DNA of 64,000 bases, from contig CM041465.1 of assembly GCA_023213395.1 (NCBI GenBank), positions 58,597,741 to 58,661,740 on the forward strand, given 5' to 3'. Source of the stretch: Cycas panzhihuaensis. Lineage: Eukaryota > Cycadophyta. The first letter of the stretch is position 1, and each line of letters starts with the position of its first letter. This document shows, in pieces, positions 1 through 11,460 of the stretch. Both the position numbers and the translations under genes were made by a program. Below the pieces are notes generated by a model, which searched no databases, had not been told where the DNA came from, and worked only from the letters and a program-made list of their open reading frames with translations.

Positions 1-47
1 ATATGTCAAGATGAAGAGGAATATCTCTCTTTACAATAGTTTACTTT

Positions 48-668
48 TGTAGTGAGTCCTTTACCCAATTGGATGGGAAATAGAGCAGAATAGGGTGAAT
101 TCACGAAAAATAGAACAATAATAAAGAAAAGTTCATAAATACTAAAATCAAATAGAGCGAATTCATAGATAGCGAACACCTTTTGATCCAAAATTATATC
201 TCCAAATATAGGTTAAATGCAAAAATATGATACCAAAATGTACAAAATATAAATAGAGTTCCAACAGAGTACCTGTACTGCCTATAATAATCACCAAACC
301 CTTCGAGATAGGGATCCTCTAAGAATTTGCAACCTTAAGGCCAAAAATCTGCACTTACCTTAAGGCCGAAAAAAAGGAGAAAAAACTTCACAATTGGATG
401 ATTCCAAATGACCTTAAAGTCCATATATATATATAGATGCACAAACTGGGATAAAATGTAGTCAGCTAGAGTAGGGAGGAATACACCCAACATAATCATG
501 AGAAGTCTGGCACAACTTCTCTAAAACTGGTAGGCTGACTTTAAATGGTCATAACTTTTGATAGGGATGTCAGAATTAACTTTCGTCTAAACTATTGGAA
601 TCATCATTTAGAGACATTTCATTTGAATGTCATATTCTATACCTTTGACTATATTTTGGAATGCTACA
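48..668 (-). repeat. E1 3' LTR
   Basis: On the plus strand it starts TGTAGTGAGTCC and ends ATGCTACA, so on the minus strand it begins TGTAGCAT and ends in CA, the usual TG...CA termini. It aligns along its length with 5210-5827. The polypurine tract sits directly beside it at 669-682, which identifies it as the 3' copy. Confidence 0.93.
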
Positions 669-682
669 ATTTCCCTCCCCTT
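669..682 (-). other. E1 polypurine tract
   Basis: On the minus strand AAGGGGAGGGAAAT lies immediately upstream of the 3' LTR. Polypurine tracts prime second-strand DNA synthesis in LTR retrotransposons. Position and composition both fit. Confidence 0.85.
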
Positions 683-734
683 GAAATTATGCTTTACCCT
701 CAAAGCACTAGCAAGTTCAGAAATTACTTTAACC

Positions 735-807
735 ATTTATCGTTTTCCTAAGTGGCATCTTTGATATCTAGGTTCTTCCATTTGATTAGGTGCTCTTTGA
801 TCTGTCT
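735..807 (-). pseudogene. E1 chromodomain relic at the C-terminus of pol
   Basis: Minus-strand translation gives RQIKEHLIKWKNLDIKDAT, then a TAG where the conserved tryptophan (TGG) is expected, then END. The pattern (L-I/V-K-W-K-x-L, then D-A-T-W-E) is the core of a chromodomain as found at the end of chromovirus integrases. In this family the domain is thought to steer integration toward marked heterochromatin. It lies between the integrase and the 3' LTR, where expected. The single W-to-stop change is a G-to-A transition. Confidence 0.75.
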
Positions 808-899
808 AGACCTGAGAGATTAGGTGTGGGATTATAAGATTCCTTTGGGTTCCAATGTCATCTTTCCTTCCTCGTCAAGCTTCGATATGTTAGATTGAG

Positions 900-2000
900 G
901 AACGATCTTTTCCCCAATTTTCTTCTTTAGGCAGGATACATGGAAAATATTATAAATCTTTATGTTTTATGGGAGTTCTATCTGGTAGGTGACTTCACCT
1001 ATTTCGGAAGTGATTTTGTAAGGACCAAAGTATCTAGGTGCTAGCTTTTAATTATTTCTTTTTTGTAAGGACATCTGTTTGTATAGATAAAGGTGTAAGA
1101 AGACCCAATCTCTTACTTCAAATTGTCATTTAGAGCATTTTAGATTGGTCTGTTGTTTCTTTAAGTTTTATGCAATTGCTAGGTTATCCTTCAATTTGTT
1201 GATGGTTTCCTCCAATTGCTTCTGATATTCTTCAACTTCTTAGACATGTGAAGGTCTATTCCAGGTTAATAATGATGGTGGTATATAGCCATACAAAGCC
1301 TAGAAAGGTGTCATTTTTGTTGAAGAATGATATATGGTATTGTACCACCATCCTGCTAAATGTAACCATTAATGCCATTATTTTTGTTTATCTAAGCAGA
1401 AGTTCTTCAAGTATCCTTCTAAGCATTTATTAACAATCTCTATTTGCCCATCCATCTATAGGTGGTATGATGTGCTCATCTTGAGTTTTGTACCTAAAAT
1501 TTTGAATAGATCTTACCAAAATTTACTAGTAAATTTTGGGTCAATGTCACTTACAATTGCTTTAGGAAAACCATGTAACCTATGGATATCCTTTATGTAT
1601 AGTTCTGCCACATTGTTGGCCTTAGTTATCAATTTCAGTCCTTTAAAATGGCAAAATTTGGTGAGGCAATCTATGATGACTAGAATTACATCCTTTCCTT
1701 CAGAGCAGGGTAATCTAATTATAAAATCCATGGATATTTCGTCCCATTTTTGTTCTAATGTTAGTAATGGTTGGAGTAACTTTAGTAGTTTTATGCATTT
1801 GGTCCTATTTCATTGATAGGTATCACATTCTACCACAAACTTTTGAATGTCTATTTTTAATCCTTTCCAGTAAAATGAATCTCTTATCTTCCTGTATGTC
1901 TTGTCAATCCCTGTGTGACCTACTATCAGTGTGGAATGACCTTCTTATAATATTATCTCCTTTAGCCCTGATCTTCTAGGAATGTAGATCTTTCCTTTCC
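900..2000 (-). pseudogene. E1 integrase, broken
   Basis: The clearest open stretch (1513-1731) reads MDFIIRLPCSEGKDVILVI, then a D-C-L-T-K-F motif and HGFPKAIVSD, matching the RNase-H-like catalytic core of Ty3/gypsy integrases: the first catalytic Asp region and the H-G-x-P-x-x-I-V-S-D signature. Sequence on both sides (about 900-1500 and 1740-2000) continues the domain through several stops and frameshifts. It would have joined the element cDNA to host DNA. Stops make it non-functional. Confidence 0.85.
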
Positions 2001-2099
2001 TAAGTATTACTCCCTATTATATCTCATACGAGCTAGTTTTGTCTCCCTTACTTTGTCGATCAATTATTTGTACTTCAAATCATTATCGTATTCCTTCTT

Positions 2100-3497
2100 T
2101 AATATCTCATGCTAGGATAGGGTGGCCATTAATATTATATATAGTGCTCGTTTCTTGTGAGTTTCTTCTAGAATTCTTGAGAGGACGTATGTTATAACAT
2201 TATCTTTGCCCTTTTTGTACACAATAGAGAAATTAAATGTTTGTAGTTTGCTCACTCACTTCTATTATTTATTTGATAGTGTCTTCTGATTTAAGAAGTA
2301 TTTGAGACTATCATGGTTTGTTCGTACTTGGAAGGAGCTACCTAGTAAATATTATCTCCATTAGTTGATCACATGTATTATTTCTAGCATCTCCTTATCA
2401 TAGATGGGCTTTAACTTTTATTTGTTATTTAATTTCCTGCTTTTGTATGCTATTAGTCTTTCGTCTTGTAATAAGATGGCTCCTGTGCCAAACCCTAAAG
2501 CATTGCATTCCAAGATAAATGTTTTGAGAAGTTTGGGACTGCTAAAACTAGGGCTCTTACCATTACACTTTTCAGTTCTTCAAAGGCCTTATTAGTTGTT
2601 TCATTCCATGTGAAAGTGTCCTTTTTTGGTCAGATCTGTAAGTGGAGCTGCTATGTTAGCATATCCTCTTATGAATTTCCTGAGATATCCTACTACTCCT
2701 AAGAAGTTGTGAACTCTAGTGACATTCTTTAGTACTGGCCATTCTACTATCACTTGGACCTTCTTGGGGTCAACCATGATTCTATTTAGAGTAATGATAT
2801 CACTGAGGTATTCAAGTTCCTATTGGCCAAAAGAACATTTTTTCTTGTTTGCAAAGAATAAACCTTTTGCTAAAATTTCTAGGACTAATCTCAAGTGCTC
2901 CAAATGTTCACTCCATGTTTTTTTATAAATAAGGATATTATCAAAAAATATTAGTATGAATTTCCTCAAAATTTCCTTGAATATGGAGTTTGTAGTGGCC
3001 TAGAATGTTGCTGGAGCATTGGTTAGACTAAATAGCATCACTTTAAATTCGAATAGTCCCTCATAGGTTTTGAATGTTGTCTTGTGGATGTCCTCCTCTT
3101 TTACCTAAATTTGATGGTATCTCGATCAGAGGGCTATTTTGGAGAAGTATTTTTCTCCATGTATTTTATCTAGTAGGTCATAAATCCTAGGGATAGGGTA
3201 TCTATTTTCTACAGTTAACTTGTTTAATCCTCTGTAATCTATGCCCATCCTGATTGTGCCATCTTTCTTAGGGTTAACTACCACCAAGGATGCGAATGAA
3301 CTTATGCTAGTTTGAATATGGCTATATGCAAGTAATTCTTTGGTTATATTCTTGATCTCTTTCCTCATGTGGTATGGTTTCCTGTATAGCCTTATGTTCA
3401 CCAGTGCTACTCCTGGGATTAAATCAATCGTGTGCTGAATTTCTCTTGATGGAGGTAATCCTTTCGGTTCTTCAAATACTTGTTTATATTCATCCAA
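2100..3497 (-). pseudogene. E1 reverse transcriptase and RNase H, broken
   Basis: The open part at 3126-3497 has the RT N-terminus: H-T-I-D-L-I-P-G, then NPKKDGTIRMGIDYRGLNK and IPRIYDLLDKIHG, all typical of Ty3/gypsy RT. The active-site box falls near 2945 and reads FFDN where FFDD/YVDD is expected, so the second catalytic Asp codon GAT has become AAT. Downstream the frame continues with NILIYKKTWSEHLEHL and into an RNase H relic (about 2100-2600). This polyprotein region would copy element RNA into cDNA. Stops and the D-to-N change show it is dead. Confidence 0.88.
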
Positions 3498-3750
3498 GAT
3501 GTACTATATTTCTGTCAAAATTTCTTATATTTCTATCTTATGGCACAACACTATGTATGTGGGTGCTTTCTTCTGTATGATTCTTTCCATTGTGTGAGAT
3601 GATACTAATTGTGTTGGTGGATTTTTAAGTCCTCATAGTATATATTTTGTGTCATTTATCCAGAAGTATGACTCTGGTCATGTAGTTGGTGACTATATTT
3701 CCTAAGGTTTGTAACCATTATATCCCTAGGACTATATCAATGCCTCCTAT

Positions 3751-3972
3751 CTACATCACAAACATATTAGAGTTCAGCGGGTACTCACTAATTTTTAGGT
3801 TGAGGTTTCTGTAGAATCCTCTGTAAGGTGTTGTCTTCCTATTAGCAATCAAGACCTGGAAGGTTTTTAATGGTTCCACCTTGATTCCTAACTTTTGGGT
3901 TGTTGGTCTATTGATAAAATTGTGTGTGCTCATACTATCTACCAGCACCACTATTGGGGCTCCTTTTAGCAT
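3751..3972 (-). pseudogene. E1 aspartic protease fragment
   Basis: The translation contains VVLVDSMSTHNFI followed by a long beta-rich stretch. Retropepsins of plant chromoviruses have LVDSGSTHNFI here, so the catalytic D-S-G has become D-S-M while Asp is retained. The protease would process the gag-pol polyprotein. It sits between the gag zinc knuckle and RT, the normal gypsy order. Confidence 0.85.
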
Positions 3973-4149
3973 CCCTCCAAATCATAGTGTTTGAGGTGTC
4001 GTACTTTGACCCATTATGGCCTGTAGAGATATTTGAATATTTTCTGTATCAATTTCTAGTAGTTCATCTTCGACATGTTCATTGTTATCTTCTTAATCTA
4101 GGGTTGTATCTTCTTTTATTTGTTCTGGTATCTCTAATTCTTCATTATA

Positions 4150-5073
4150 TAGCATAAATACCTTCTTTCCTGGGAATTGGTGCTCCCAGTTCCATTTCCC
4201 TCTGCATTTGAAATAGGTACCTTTCTGTATGTGTTCTTATCGCGTGAAGTTTTCTATTGTATTCTTAATTGTAAGTAGAGCATCTAATTTAACTCTTGAC
4301 CTATGCTAATTCATGTTAGATGGTGGAGCAAAATATGCTCTATGCACAAAGGTAGGCCTGGTTTCTTTAAGTTCAGCTTTAACACATCTAGCATGGTTTA
4401 TGACCTCTTCTAATGCTCTATGTTGTTATGCTAATACCTATAATCTAATGGGGGCCTTGAGCCCACTTATATATGTCTCCCTTAGACATTCCTGTGTAAT
4501 GTTTAATGTAACCATACATTATAACATCTAAAATTATTTTGTATATTTGTGAACTGATCATGTCTATTATAGTCTTATCAACTGTGTAAAGTAATTTATA
4601 GACCAAGAGTCTTCATATTGATTGATGATGGCTATTCTAAAATTTCTCCATTCCTCTTTCTAAGGTCCTTGCATCTTTTTCCGCCAATAATACCAATTCA
4701 AGGCATATCCATAGAGATGTAAGGAGGTAATGGGTACCATTTCTATTCTTGGTGTTTTGTTTACTGTGAAATATATTTCCATTTGAAGTATCCATGCTCT
4801 TATGTCCCATGTTTTCTCTAGATCAAATTTTTCTAATGTGATCTTTGGTCCTCCTTGATTTACACTTCTTCACTGAAAAATAATTCCTTCCTTAAACCTA
4901 CCTTCTAGGTTCCCCTGATATATCTCTTGATATGAATCCTATTCTACTTTTGGTTAAGTTATCTCTTGTTTGTCTAATCTGCAGTTTAGGTTTCTAATTT
5001 GTTGTAAAAGTTCCTCCATGACTGTTGTCAAGGTCTCTACTACTTGTTCTTCTGAATTATGAGACCTCGGCAT
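4150..5073 (-). pseudogene. E1 gag, broken
   Basis: The likely start is the ATG at 5073 (reads MPRSHNSEEQVVETLTTVM), about 120 bases inside the primer site. A retrotransposon-gag capsid motif is visible as ALNWYYWRKKMQG near 4690. Near 4190-4225 a relic of a C-x2-C-x8-H-x-C type knuckle (YFKCRGKWNWEHQ) keeps one Cys and the His; the other cysteines are lost. Gag forms the particle that packages element RNA. Several stops interrupt it. Confidence 0.8.
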
Positions 5074-5195
5074 TTTGCTTTATGGGTTGATTCTTCTGGA
5101 TCTTAATTCTATCTTGGTCCTTTTTGAATTGCTAAGGTGGGAGGGTGGGTCAAAATTTCCTTCCCCTGGTGAAATTTTTCCTACTTCAGAACGAA

Positions 5196-5207
5196 GATCT
5201 GATACCA
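5196..5207 (-). other. E1 primer-binding site (tRNA-Met type)
   Basis: On the minus strand, TGGTATCAGATC starts two bases after the 5' LTR end. It matches the common plant TGGTATCAGAGC site complementary to initiator tRNA-Met at 11 of 12 positions. Confidence 0.88.
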
Positions 5208-5209
5208 CT

Positions 5210-5827
5210 TGTAGCGAGTCCTTTACCCAATTAGATGAAAAATAGAGAAAAATAGGGAAAATTCATGGAAAACATAACAATAATAGAGAAAAGTCCATAA
5301 ATACTAAAACCAAATAGAGTGAATTCATATATTGAGAACATCTCTTGATCCAAAATTATATCTCCAAATATAAGTTAAATATAAAAATACAATATCAAAA
5401 TATACAAAATATAAATAGAGTTCCAACATAGTACCTATATTGCCTGCAACAATCATCAAAACCTTCAAGGCAGGTATCCTCCCAGAATTTATAGCCCTAA
5501 GGCCAAAAATCTGCACTTGCCATAAGGCCAAAAAGAAGGAGAAAAAACTTCATAACTAGATGATTCTGAGTGACCTCAAAGTCCCTATATATAGGTACAT
5601 AAATTAGGACAAAATAAAGGCAGCCAGAATAGAGAGAAATATGCCCAATATAATCATGAGAAGTCAGCCACAACTTCTTTAAAATGGGTAGGATGACTTT
5701 AAATTATTATAACTTTTGATAAGAGTGTCAGAATTAACTGTCGTCTAAACTGTTGGAATCGTCGTTTAGAGACCTTTTATTTGAATGGTCATATATTATA
5801 CTGTTGACCATATTTTTGAATGCTACA
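5210..5827 (-). repeat. E1 5' LTR
   Basis: On the plus strand it begins TGTAGCGAGTCC and ends GAATGCTACA. It is the partner of 48-668 and abuts the primer-binding site, so it is the promoter-bearing 5' copy for minus-strand transcription. Confidence 0.93.
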
Positions 5828-7768
5828 ACTTCTTTCTATTCCCACAAAGGGCTAAACTTTCAGCCAAGGAATCCCAAGGAAATATGTTGATGAAATAGGT
5901 TTAGAATTTAGACAAAGGATAGAGCAACAACTAGCCACAAAATTCATTAATAAAGCACAAAAAAACTAAAGAGAAAAGGTAAATAAGACCTTACTAGAAT
6001 AACGGAGTCTAAAATCAACACTTATAGTAAATAAAATACCTCAGTAAGCATCAACAAGTGGAATTTAAATAAAATGGATCAGTATTCAAAACTCTAAGCC
6101 TCTTTTTCTCTTGACTCCTTACTTTTTCCTCAAATATATAAGCCTAAAAATCTCCTAGATCTCTCTTAGACACCAAAACCAATCCAAAAATCATATCATT
6201 TAACTAAATGAGATTCTATTGAAGGGTTTTAGATGGTTTTAGGCACAAATGAGATAGGTTTGCACCAAATCTAGGTGGTGAGATGCAAAACTAAGGAAAA
6301 CTAGTGCATTTTAAAAAAATTACATGCATGATAGTCAAAAATATGACTGATCGCATTTTATTACTAACAAAAAATGTGATTTCCCTAATAAAGCATGACC
6401 AGTCATATTTTTAGTATATTAAAAATGTAATAAAATATAGAGTAAAGAATTTAAGTTTTGATTAGAAAATTCAAATTTTATCAACCAATATTGAATTAAA
6501 ATGACTTCACAAATGAAAGGAGATAGCCTAGAAGAAGTGTAAACTTAAGCACAAGCCAAAAAATCACAAAAATTTGATAATATAAATACAAAATCAAGAG
6601 AAAAAAGGAGGGAAATAAAGAGGCATTTTTCAAAAGAAAAATATGAGTTAGAATAGGATAAGGGAGGGATTATATCACTATAGTTTCATTCAACAATAAA
6701 AGGAGGACATAATAGTATATTCATCATCATCCAACATGTATCATTTATAACAATGAAATAACATTTTACCAAAAGTACACATGATCAGATATAACACATT
6801 ACAATATTCATAATCGATTAAACATTAACCAAGAAGTAATATATCTGTCAATAAAATATATGAAAATTAATTGAAAGCCAAGTTTTAGTAAAACACTTAC
6901 TTGTGCACGACCATCTTCTCTAATACCATTTTAGAAACCACAAATAAATGTCATTTATATACACAACAAGCATGAAATGAATAAGCATACAACAAAGAAA
7001 TAATATGGGAAACCTTTCAGTAAAAACCCACCATAAAAATATTGATTACATTGATACAAAAAGTGTAATGTACAATGGACTCTATATCTCTTTAAATAGA
7101 TCTATAAGTTCCTTACATATTACATTTGTCAACCCATATAATTACATTATTATATAACATATATTCATACATATACACCACATAAACATTAATCAGGTTA
7201 AGTGGTTAAGATACCACTCTAACAAAAAGTAATATATACAATGGAATGAATAGGCACTCAATAATGCTACTTGGCAAATTCACTTGATATAATAAAGGAT
7301 GAGAACTATAAGTTCTAGTAGTGGTCCACTTACTCAATACTTTTCAACCCTATAATAATTAACTTTCAAGTATAGTATCTACTATCCAAATGTTAACCCC
7401 TACTACATTAAGCAGTAAATGAATACCAATGGAAAGAAATCTTACAAGAAGAAAATAAAGAGGAAAAATATCTTAAAGAAGAGAAATCCTAATAAAGGAG
7501 AGAATATTAATGGTTTTCATCCTTTCTCCCTCTTTTTACGTCTTTCTAAAAAAAAAAAAAAAACCCTTCCCTTAAGGTTTTTTTATGGCTTTATAGAGTG
7601 ATGTCTCCTTCTACAATTATTTTCCACTTGGAGTGAAGTAGGAGCTAAAATATCTTTAATAATAACTTATCTTTTGTAACTACTCTATCAATTAGCAACC
7701 ATCATACTAGTGGATCTTCTTTAATCCTTAATTAGGTGATGTATATTGTGGCAAGCATAGTAATATTA

Positions 7769-7769
<1 letters not shown>
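5828..7769. other. AT-rich spacer, no gene recognised
   Basis: About 1.9 kb with high A+T content, stops in all frames, and short homopolymers such as an A run near 7550-7562. I saw no coding similarity, tRNA-like fold or LTR terminus that I would defend. It is probably old degraded repeat sequence. Confidence 0.5.

Positions 7770-7861
<92 letters not shown>
7770..7861. repeat. (TA)n microsatellite, about 46 units
   Basis: An uninterrupted TA dinucleotide run of 92 bases. Translating through it gives an artificial alternating Tyr-Ile protein, which is not a gene. Its perfection suggests recent expansion compared with its decayed surroundings. Confidence 0.98.
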
Positions 7862-7866
<5 letters not shown>

Positions 7867-7949
7867 TCTTTAAGGACTTTTATAATACTATTATAATAGC
7901 CTTTAGGATATGCCACCATTATCGGTCCTTTTAAACAATGCAGGTTCTT

Positions 7950-8127
7950 AATCTTTAGGTGGAGACTAAAATCAATGACATGCACTAACTCTATTTTAGT
8001 GCACATATTTGGCAAGTGGAAAACCTCTTGGCAAGTGGAAAACCTCTTGGAAAATCTTTAGGTGGAGACTAAAATCAATGACATGCACATTGCACATGCA
8101 CACATATTTGGCAAGTGGAAAACCTCT
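7950..8127. repeat. Tandem duplication at the outer edge of the E2 LTR
   Basis: The stretch starting AATCTTTAGGTGGAGAC occurs at 7950 and again at 8053, a 103-base offset; both copies run into the LTR-like motif CACATATTTGGCAAGTGG. Inside the first copy a 19-base unit (GGCAAGTGGAAAACCTCTT) is itself doubled. The duplication replaces the expected start of the E2 3' LTR, so that LTR edge has been rearranged. Confidence 0.85.
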
Positions 8128-8457
8128 TTTGGAGAAGAAAAACCACCTATTTAATTTGTAAATTTATTGACTAAAAAACTTTACATGAAAACTTGCCATA
8201 ATTACCATCTATATACTAAACTAGGATGGAAACCAACCTTCAGACAGGCTTATGATGGCCTCCTAGATTCCTGGAACCAACTCCTAGAATCTAGGAGAGA
8301 CTATTAAAGAAAGAGAGGTTTATTGAAATGGGTAGTTGCTCATTTCAATGATCTTTATATAATAAATAATAATTAACATAAACTTTATAAAATAAACTTT
8401 AATAACTACAATTACAATATTAACATGTGACATAAAGTAACATTAACTTTTCTAACA
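8070..8457 (-). repeat. E2 3' LTR, outer edge truncated
   Basis: Aligns with 14892-15332 from the CACATATTTGGCAAG region to the terminal TTTTCTAACA. On the minus strand it starts TGTTAGAAAAG next to the polypurine tract. Its far end is replaced by the duplicated segment at 7950-8127. Confidence 0.88.
8260..8297. other. LTR hairpin: perfect 11-bp stem
   Basis: CTCCTAGATTC and GAATCTAGGAG are perfect inverted arms around a 16-base loop. The identical arms and spacing recur in the other LTR at 15134-15171 although the LTRs have diverged around it. It could be an RNA structural element or a dyad regulatory site. Confidence 0.7.
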
Positions 8458-8466
8458 TCCCCCCTT
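8458..8466 (-). other. E2 polypurine tract
   Basis: On the minus strand AAGGGGGGA ends directly at the TGTTAG start of the 3' LTR, the usual position of the plus-strand primer. Confidence 0.85.
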
Positions 8467-8678
8467 AATGTTAACTTTTTGTATAATATAGAAGATAAAG
8501 AAGGTCTTCATCATGTTGATCCCCCTTTGATGGAGACTTCTTTTATCTTTAATAAATATCACAGGTTTAAAAACTTGACTTTAGTTAAGGATTTGGTAAG
8601 GATATCAGCAACCTCTAGATCTATAGGACAATAAGATAAATGAATAATATTATCGATAATAAGATTACGAATAAAATG

Positions 8679-8933
8679 CTAATGTAATTCTATGTGTTTA
8701 GTTCTAGCGTGAGTAATTAGATTGGTAGTAATAGCAATAGCACCTTGATTATCAACTTTAAGTTCTATAGAATAGTTAGAAAACATACTAATTTCATTTA
8801 AGAGAGATTTAATCCAAAGTGCTTCTTTAATTGCTTCAACAAGTGCTTGATATTCAACTTCAGTTGTTGATAGAGCTAGAGCATGCATTTTTTTACTAGA
8901 CCATATGATAGGCGAGGAATCTAGAAAAAACAC
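8679..8933 (-). pseudogene. E2 RNase H, open fragment
   Basis: The 84-residue reading frame contains WSSKKMHALALSTTEVEYQA, KVDNQGAIAI and HARTKHIELH. These are the diagnostic copia RNase H motifs: the S-T-x-E-A-E-Y region, the D-N-x-x-A-I region and the terminal R-T-K-H-I. It would degrade the RNA strand during cDNA synthesis. The open stretch is only the C-terminal half of the domain. It lies just upstream of the PPT, as expected. Confidence 0.92.
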
Positions 8934-9259
8934 ATAACCTATTATTGACTTACAGTTATTTGAGTCACCTGCCCAATCTAAATTAGTATACCCTATTAAG
9001 GTTAGAGAATTACTACAAGAATTATAAGTTAGACCATAAAAAATACTATTTTGAAGATATCGAAGAATATGTTTATCAGCTTTCTAGTGTGATTCATATG
9101 GTTTTTGTATATATCACGAACATAAAGCAATAGCATAAGATATATATGGTTGAGTATGCATTAAGTAAATAAGGTTGCTAATAAGCTACCTATATAAAGT
9201 TGGATCACACAAGAATGTGGAACAATCAGTAGATAATTTTACTCCTGATTGTAAAGGAT

Positions 9260-9960
9260 TAGAAACTAGATTAGCATTTTCTATATTAAACTATTTGATT
9301 AGGTGTAGAATATTTTTTGGTTGAGATATGGTTATTTTTGAATCATATTAGTAAATTTATTATCTGAGAAAATAGTGTAGAAGACCTAGATTGGTCATTT
9401 CAAATTTATTCATCAAGGTTATTTTTGATTGATGAATGTTATTGTTTGAAGATCCGATGATGATGATATCATTGACATACATGATTAATATAGTAAGATT
9501 CTCATTTTCACATTTGAAATAAAGATTTGGATCACTAATACATCTAGTGTATCCAATTTGAATTAGGTAGTCATCAAATTTTGTATACCAAGCTCGAGGA
9601 GCTTATTTCAATCCATAGATTGATTTCTTTAGTTTATAAACTAAATTAGGATTGTCAATAAAACTAGGTGATTGAGTTATGTAGATCTCTTCTTTGAGAT
9701 CTCCATTTAGAAAAGCTCTTTTAACATCCATTTGATAGATTTTCCAGTTGAATTTTACTGCTAGGGCAATAATAGTTTTAATATTATTCATCTTTGCAAC
9801 TTGTGCGAAAGTTTCATTATAGTCTATACCATCAATTTGAGAAAATCCTTTCGCAACTAGGCGAGCTTTATTCTTTTTAACAGTGCCTGTTAAATTGTAT
9901 TTGGTTTGATAAACCCATTTATAATTAACTATATTTTTCCTTGGTGGAAGTAGAATAAGA
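9260..9960 (-). pseudogene. E2 reverse transcriptase, broken
   Basis: The open stretch 9603-9791 reads WKIYQMDVKRAFLNGDLKEE then VYKLKKSIYGLK, the hallmark copia RT motifs. The active-site box at about 9470-9490 reads YVND where YVDD is expected, with first catalytic GAT changed to AAT. Stops and frameshifts occur before and after. This domain would make element cDNA. Confidence 0.9.
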
Positions 9961-10406
9961 TCCCAAGTTGAATTCTTATTTAAAGAATCAATTTTAATTT
10001 ACAGGGCTTGTTGCCATACAGAATTATTACTTGCTTATTTAAAGGTTTTGGGATCATTGTTGGCCATTATTTTTGCTATTAATGCATAGTTAGCATGTAA
10101 TTTTTTAGCGTGAATTCTCCTGGTATCTAAAGAATTACCTACATTAGATCCAGTATTGGATAGTGTTTTCTTTTTCTATATGGGTTGTTTGTTTATAACA
10201 GTTTCTATAGTTATAGGTTGAGATGAGGAACTAGCTTGAGAAGAAGGATCTATTGCAGTTGGTTCAAATAGAGTCCAATTCTAGACTTGTGTGGATAAGG
10301 ATTCTATAGTCTCTGGGTCAACTTATTTTTTAAAGGATTCAACCAAATAAGTGTTGGTTAACAGATTCTCAATAGGAAGTTCTACATAAGTAGAGGTTGA
10401 AGAGGA

Positions 10407-11460
10407 TCATTCTTCGTCAAATATTACATCACACAAAATTGATATTTTATGCGTGACTGGATCCAAAAGTCGGTAAGCTTTACTTTTTTCATTGTATCCA
10501 ACGAAGATGTATTTATGACTTTTAGGATCAAGTTTCTTGCATTTTTCTTTAGGAATGTGTCCCCACGTAGTACTTCCAAAAAATTTTAGATGTTTAACTG
10601 AGGGTTTCTGTCTAGACCATTTTTGTTCTGCCATAACATTTTGTAAAGATTTACTAGGTAAACGATTTAAAAGATAGTTGGAGTAAGTAATTGCTTATGC
10701 CCATAACCTTAAGTCAAGACTCTTTACATGTAGCATGCATCGAGTCATTTTGACAAGAGTATGATTTTTGCATTCAGCAACGCCATTTTGCTTAGGGGTA
10801 TAGGCAACAGAGTGCTGGAATTAAATTCTGTGTTTCTTACCGAAGGAAGTAAACTTACCACTTAGGTATTCTTTAGCATTGTCAAATTTAAAAATTTTGA
10901 TTTTTGAGTTTGATTGATTTTCTACAAGTGTTTTAAATTTAGTGAAGATGTCAAACATTTGATTACGAGTCTTGAGTATATACACCCAACATTTTCTCTA
11001 AAAATCATAAAAAAATATAACAAAATAATGACAGCTAGAATATGAAGTTATATAGAATGGTCTACATATATTAGAGTGAAGAAGTTCAAGTGGAACTTTT
11101 ACTCTAAATTGAGTCTAATGTGGAAAGGGATCCATGTGTTGCTTACCTTTTACGCAGGCTTTGCAGACACCATAAATAGTATTTAGGGTAGGAAGACCAT
11201 GAACCATATCATGTCTTTTTAGATAGTGAAGTTTACCATAGCTAGTATGGCCAACCGTGCATGCCATAATTTACTGACTGGGTTAGATTTGGCTATAAAG
11301 ATACTAAAGGACTTTGTTTGGTATTTTGTAAACTAGTTAAGCCATAGAGATATGTTTTATGATCAACAGATCCAGAGGAAATACATTTGAATTTATTTAA
11401 TGGTTCTTTAATAATAAATTTATCTTTCTAAAATTTGATAATAATGTCTTTTTGGCATAT
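10407..11460 (-). pseudogene. E2 integrase, broken
   Basis: The open C-terminal part (10407-10634) contains KHLKFFGSTTWGHIPKEKC, KSHKYIFVGYNEKSKAYRL and CDVIFDEE, the classic copia segment following the integrase catalytic core. The core spans roughly 10650-11100 and the zinc/GAG-pre-integrase part about 11150-11460, both through many stops. Integrase lies between protease and RT, the Ty1/copia order. Confidence 0.9.

Larger units (their letters stand above)
48..5827 (-). mobile_element. E1: decayed Ty3/gypsy chromovirus, both LTRs present
   Basis: A full-length but broken LTR retrotransposon on the minus strand. Two direct repeats of about 620 bp (48-668 and 5210-5827) flank, in minus-strand order, a Met-type primer site, gag with a zinc-knuckle relic, protease, RT/RNase H, integrase, a chromodomain relic and a polypurine tract. 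The flanking five bases are ACTTT on the left (43-47) and ACTTC on the right (5828-5832), a target-site duplication with one mismatch. The chromodomain and gag type place it among the plant chromoviruses; I cannot fix the lineage (Tekay, Reina, Galadriel) by eye. The first 118 LTR bases differ at about one position in seven by eye, so the insertion is old. It cannot be autonomous. Confidence 0.93.

Noticed and set aside
7770-8015. 81-codon minus-strand frame with a long Tyr-Ile tail
   Set aside because: Translation of the (TA)n microsatellite; no domain.
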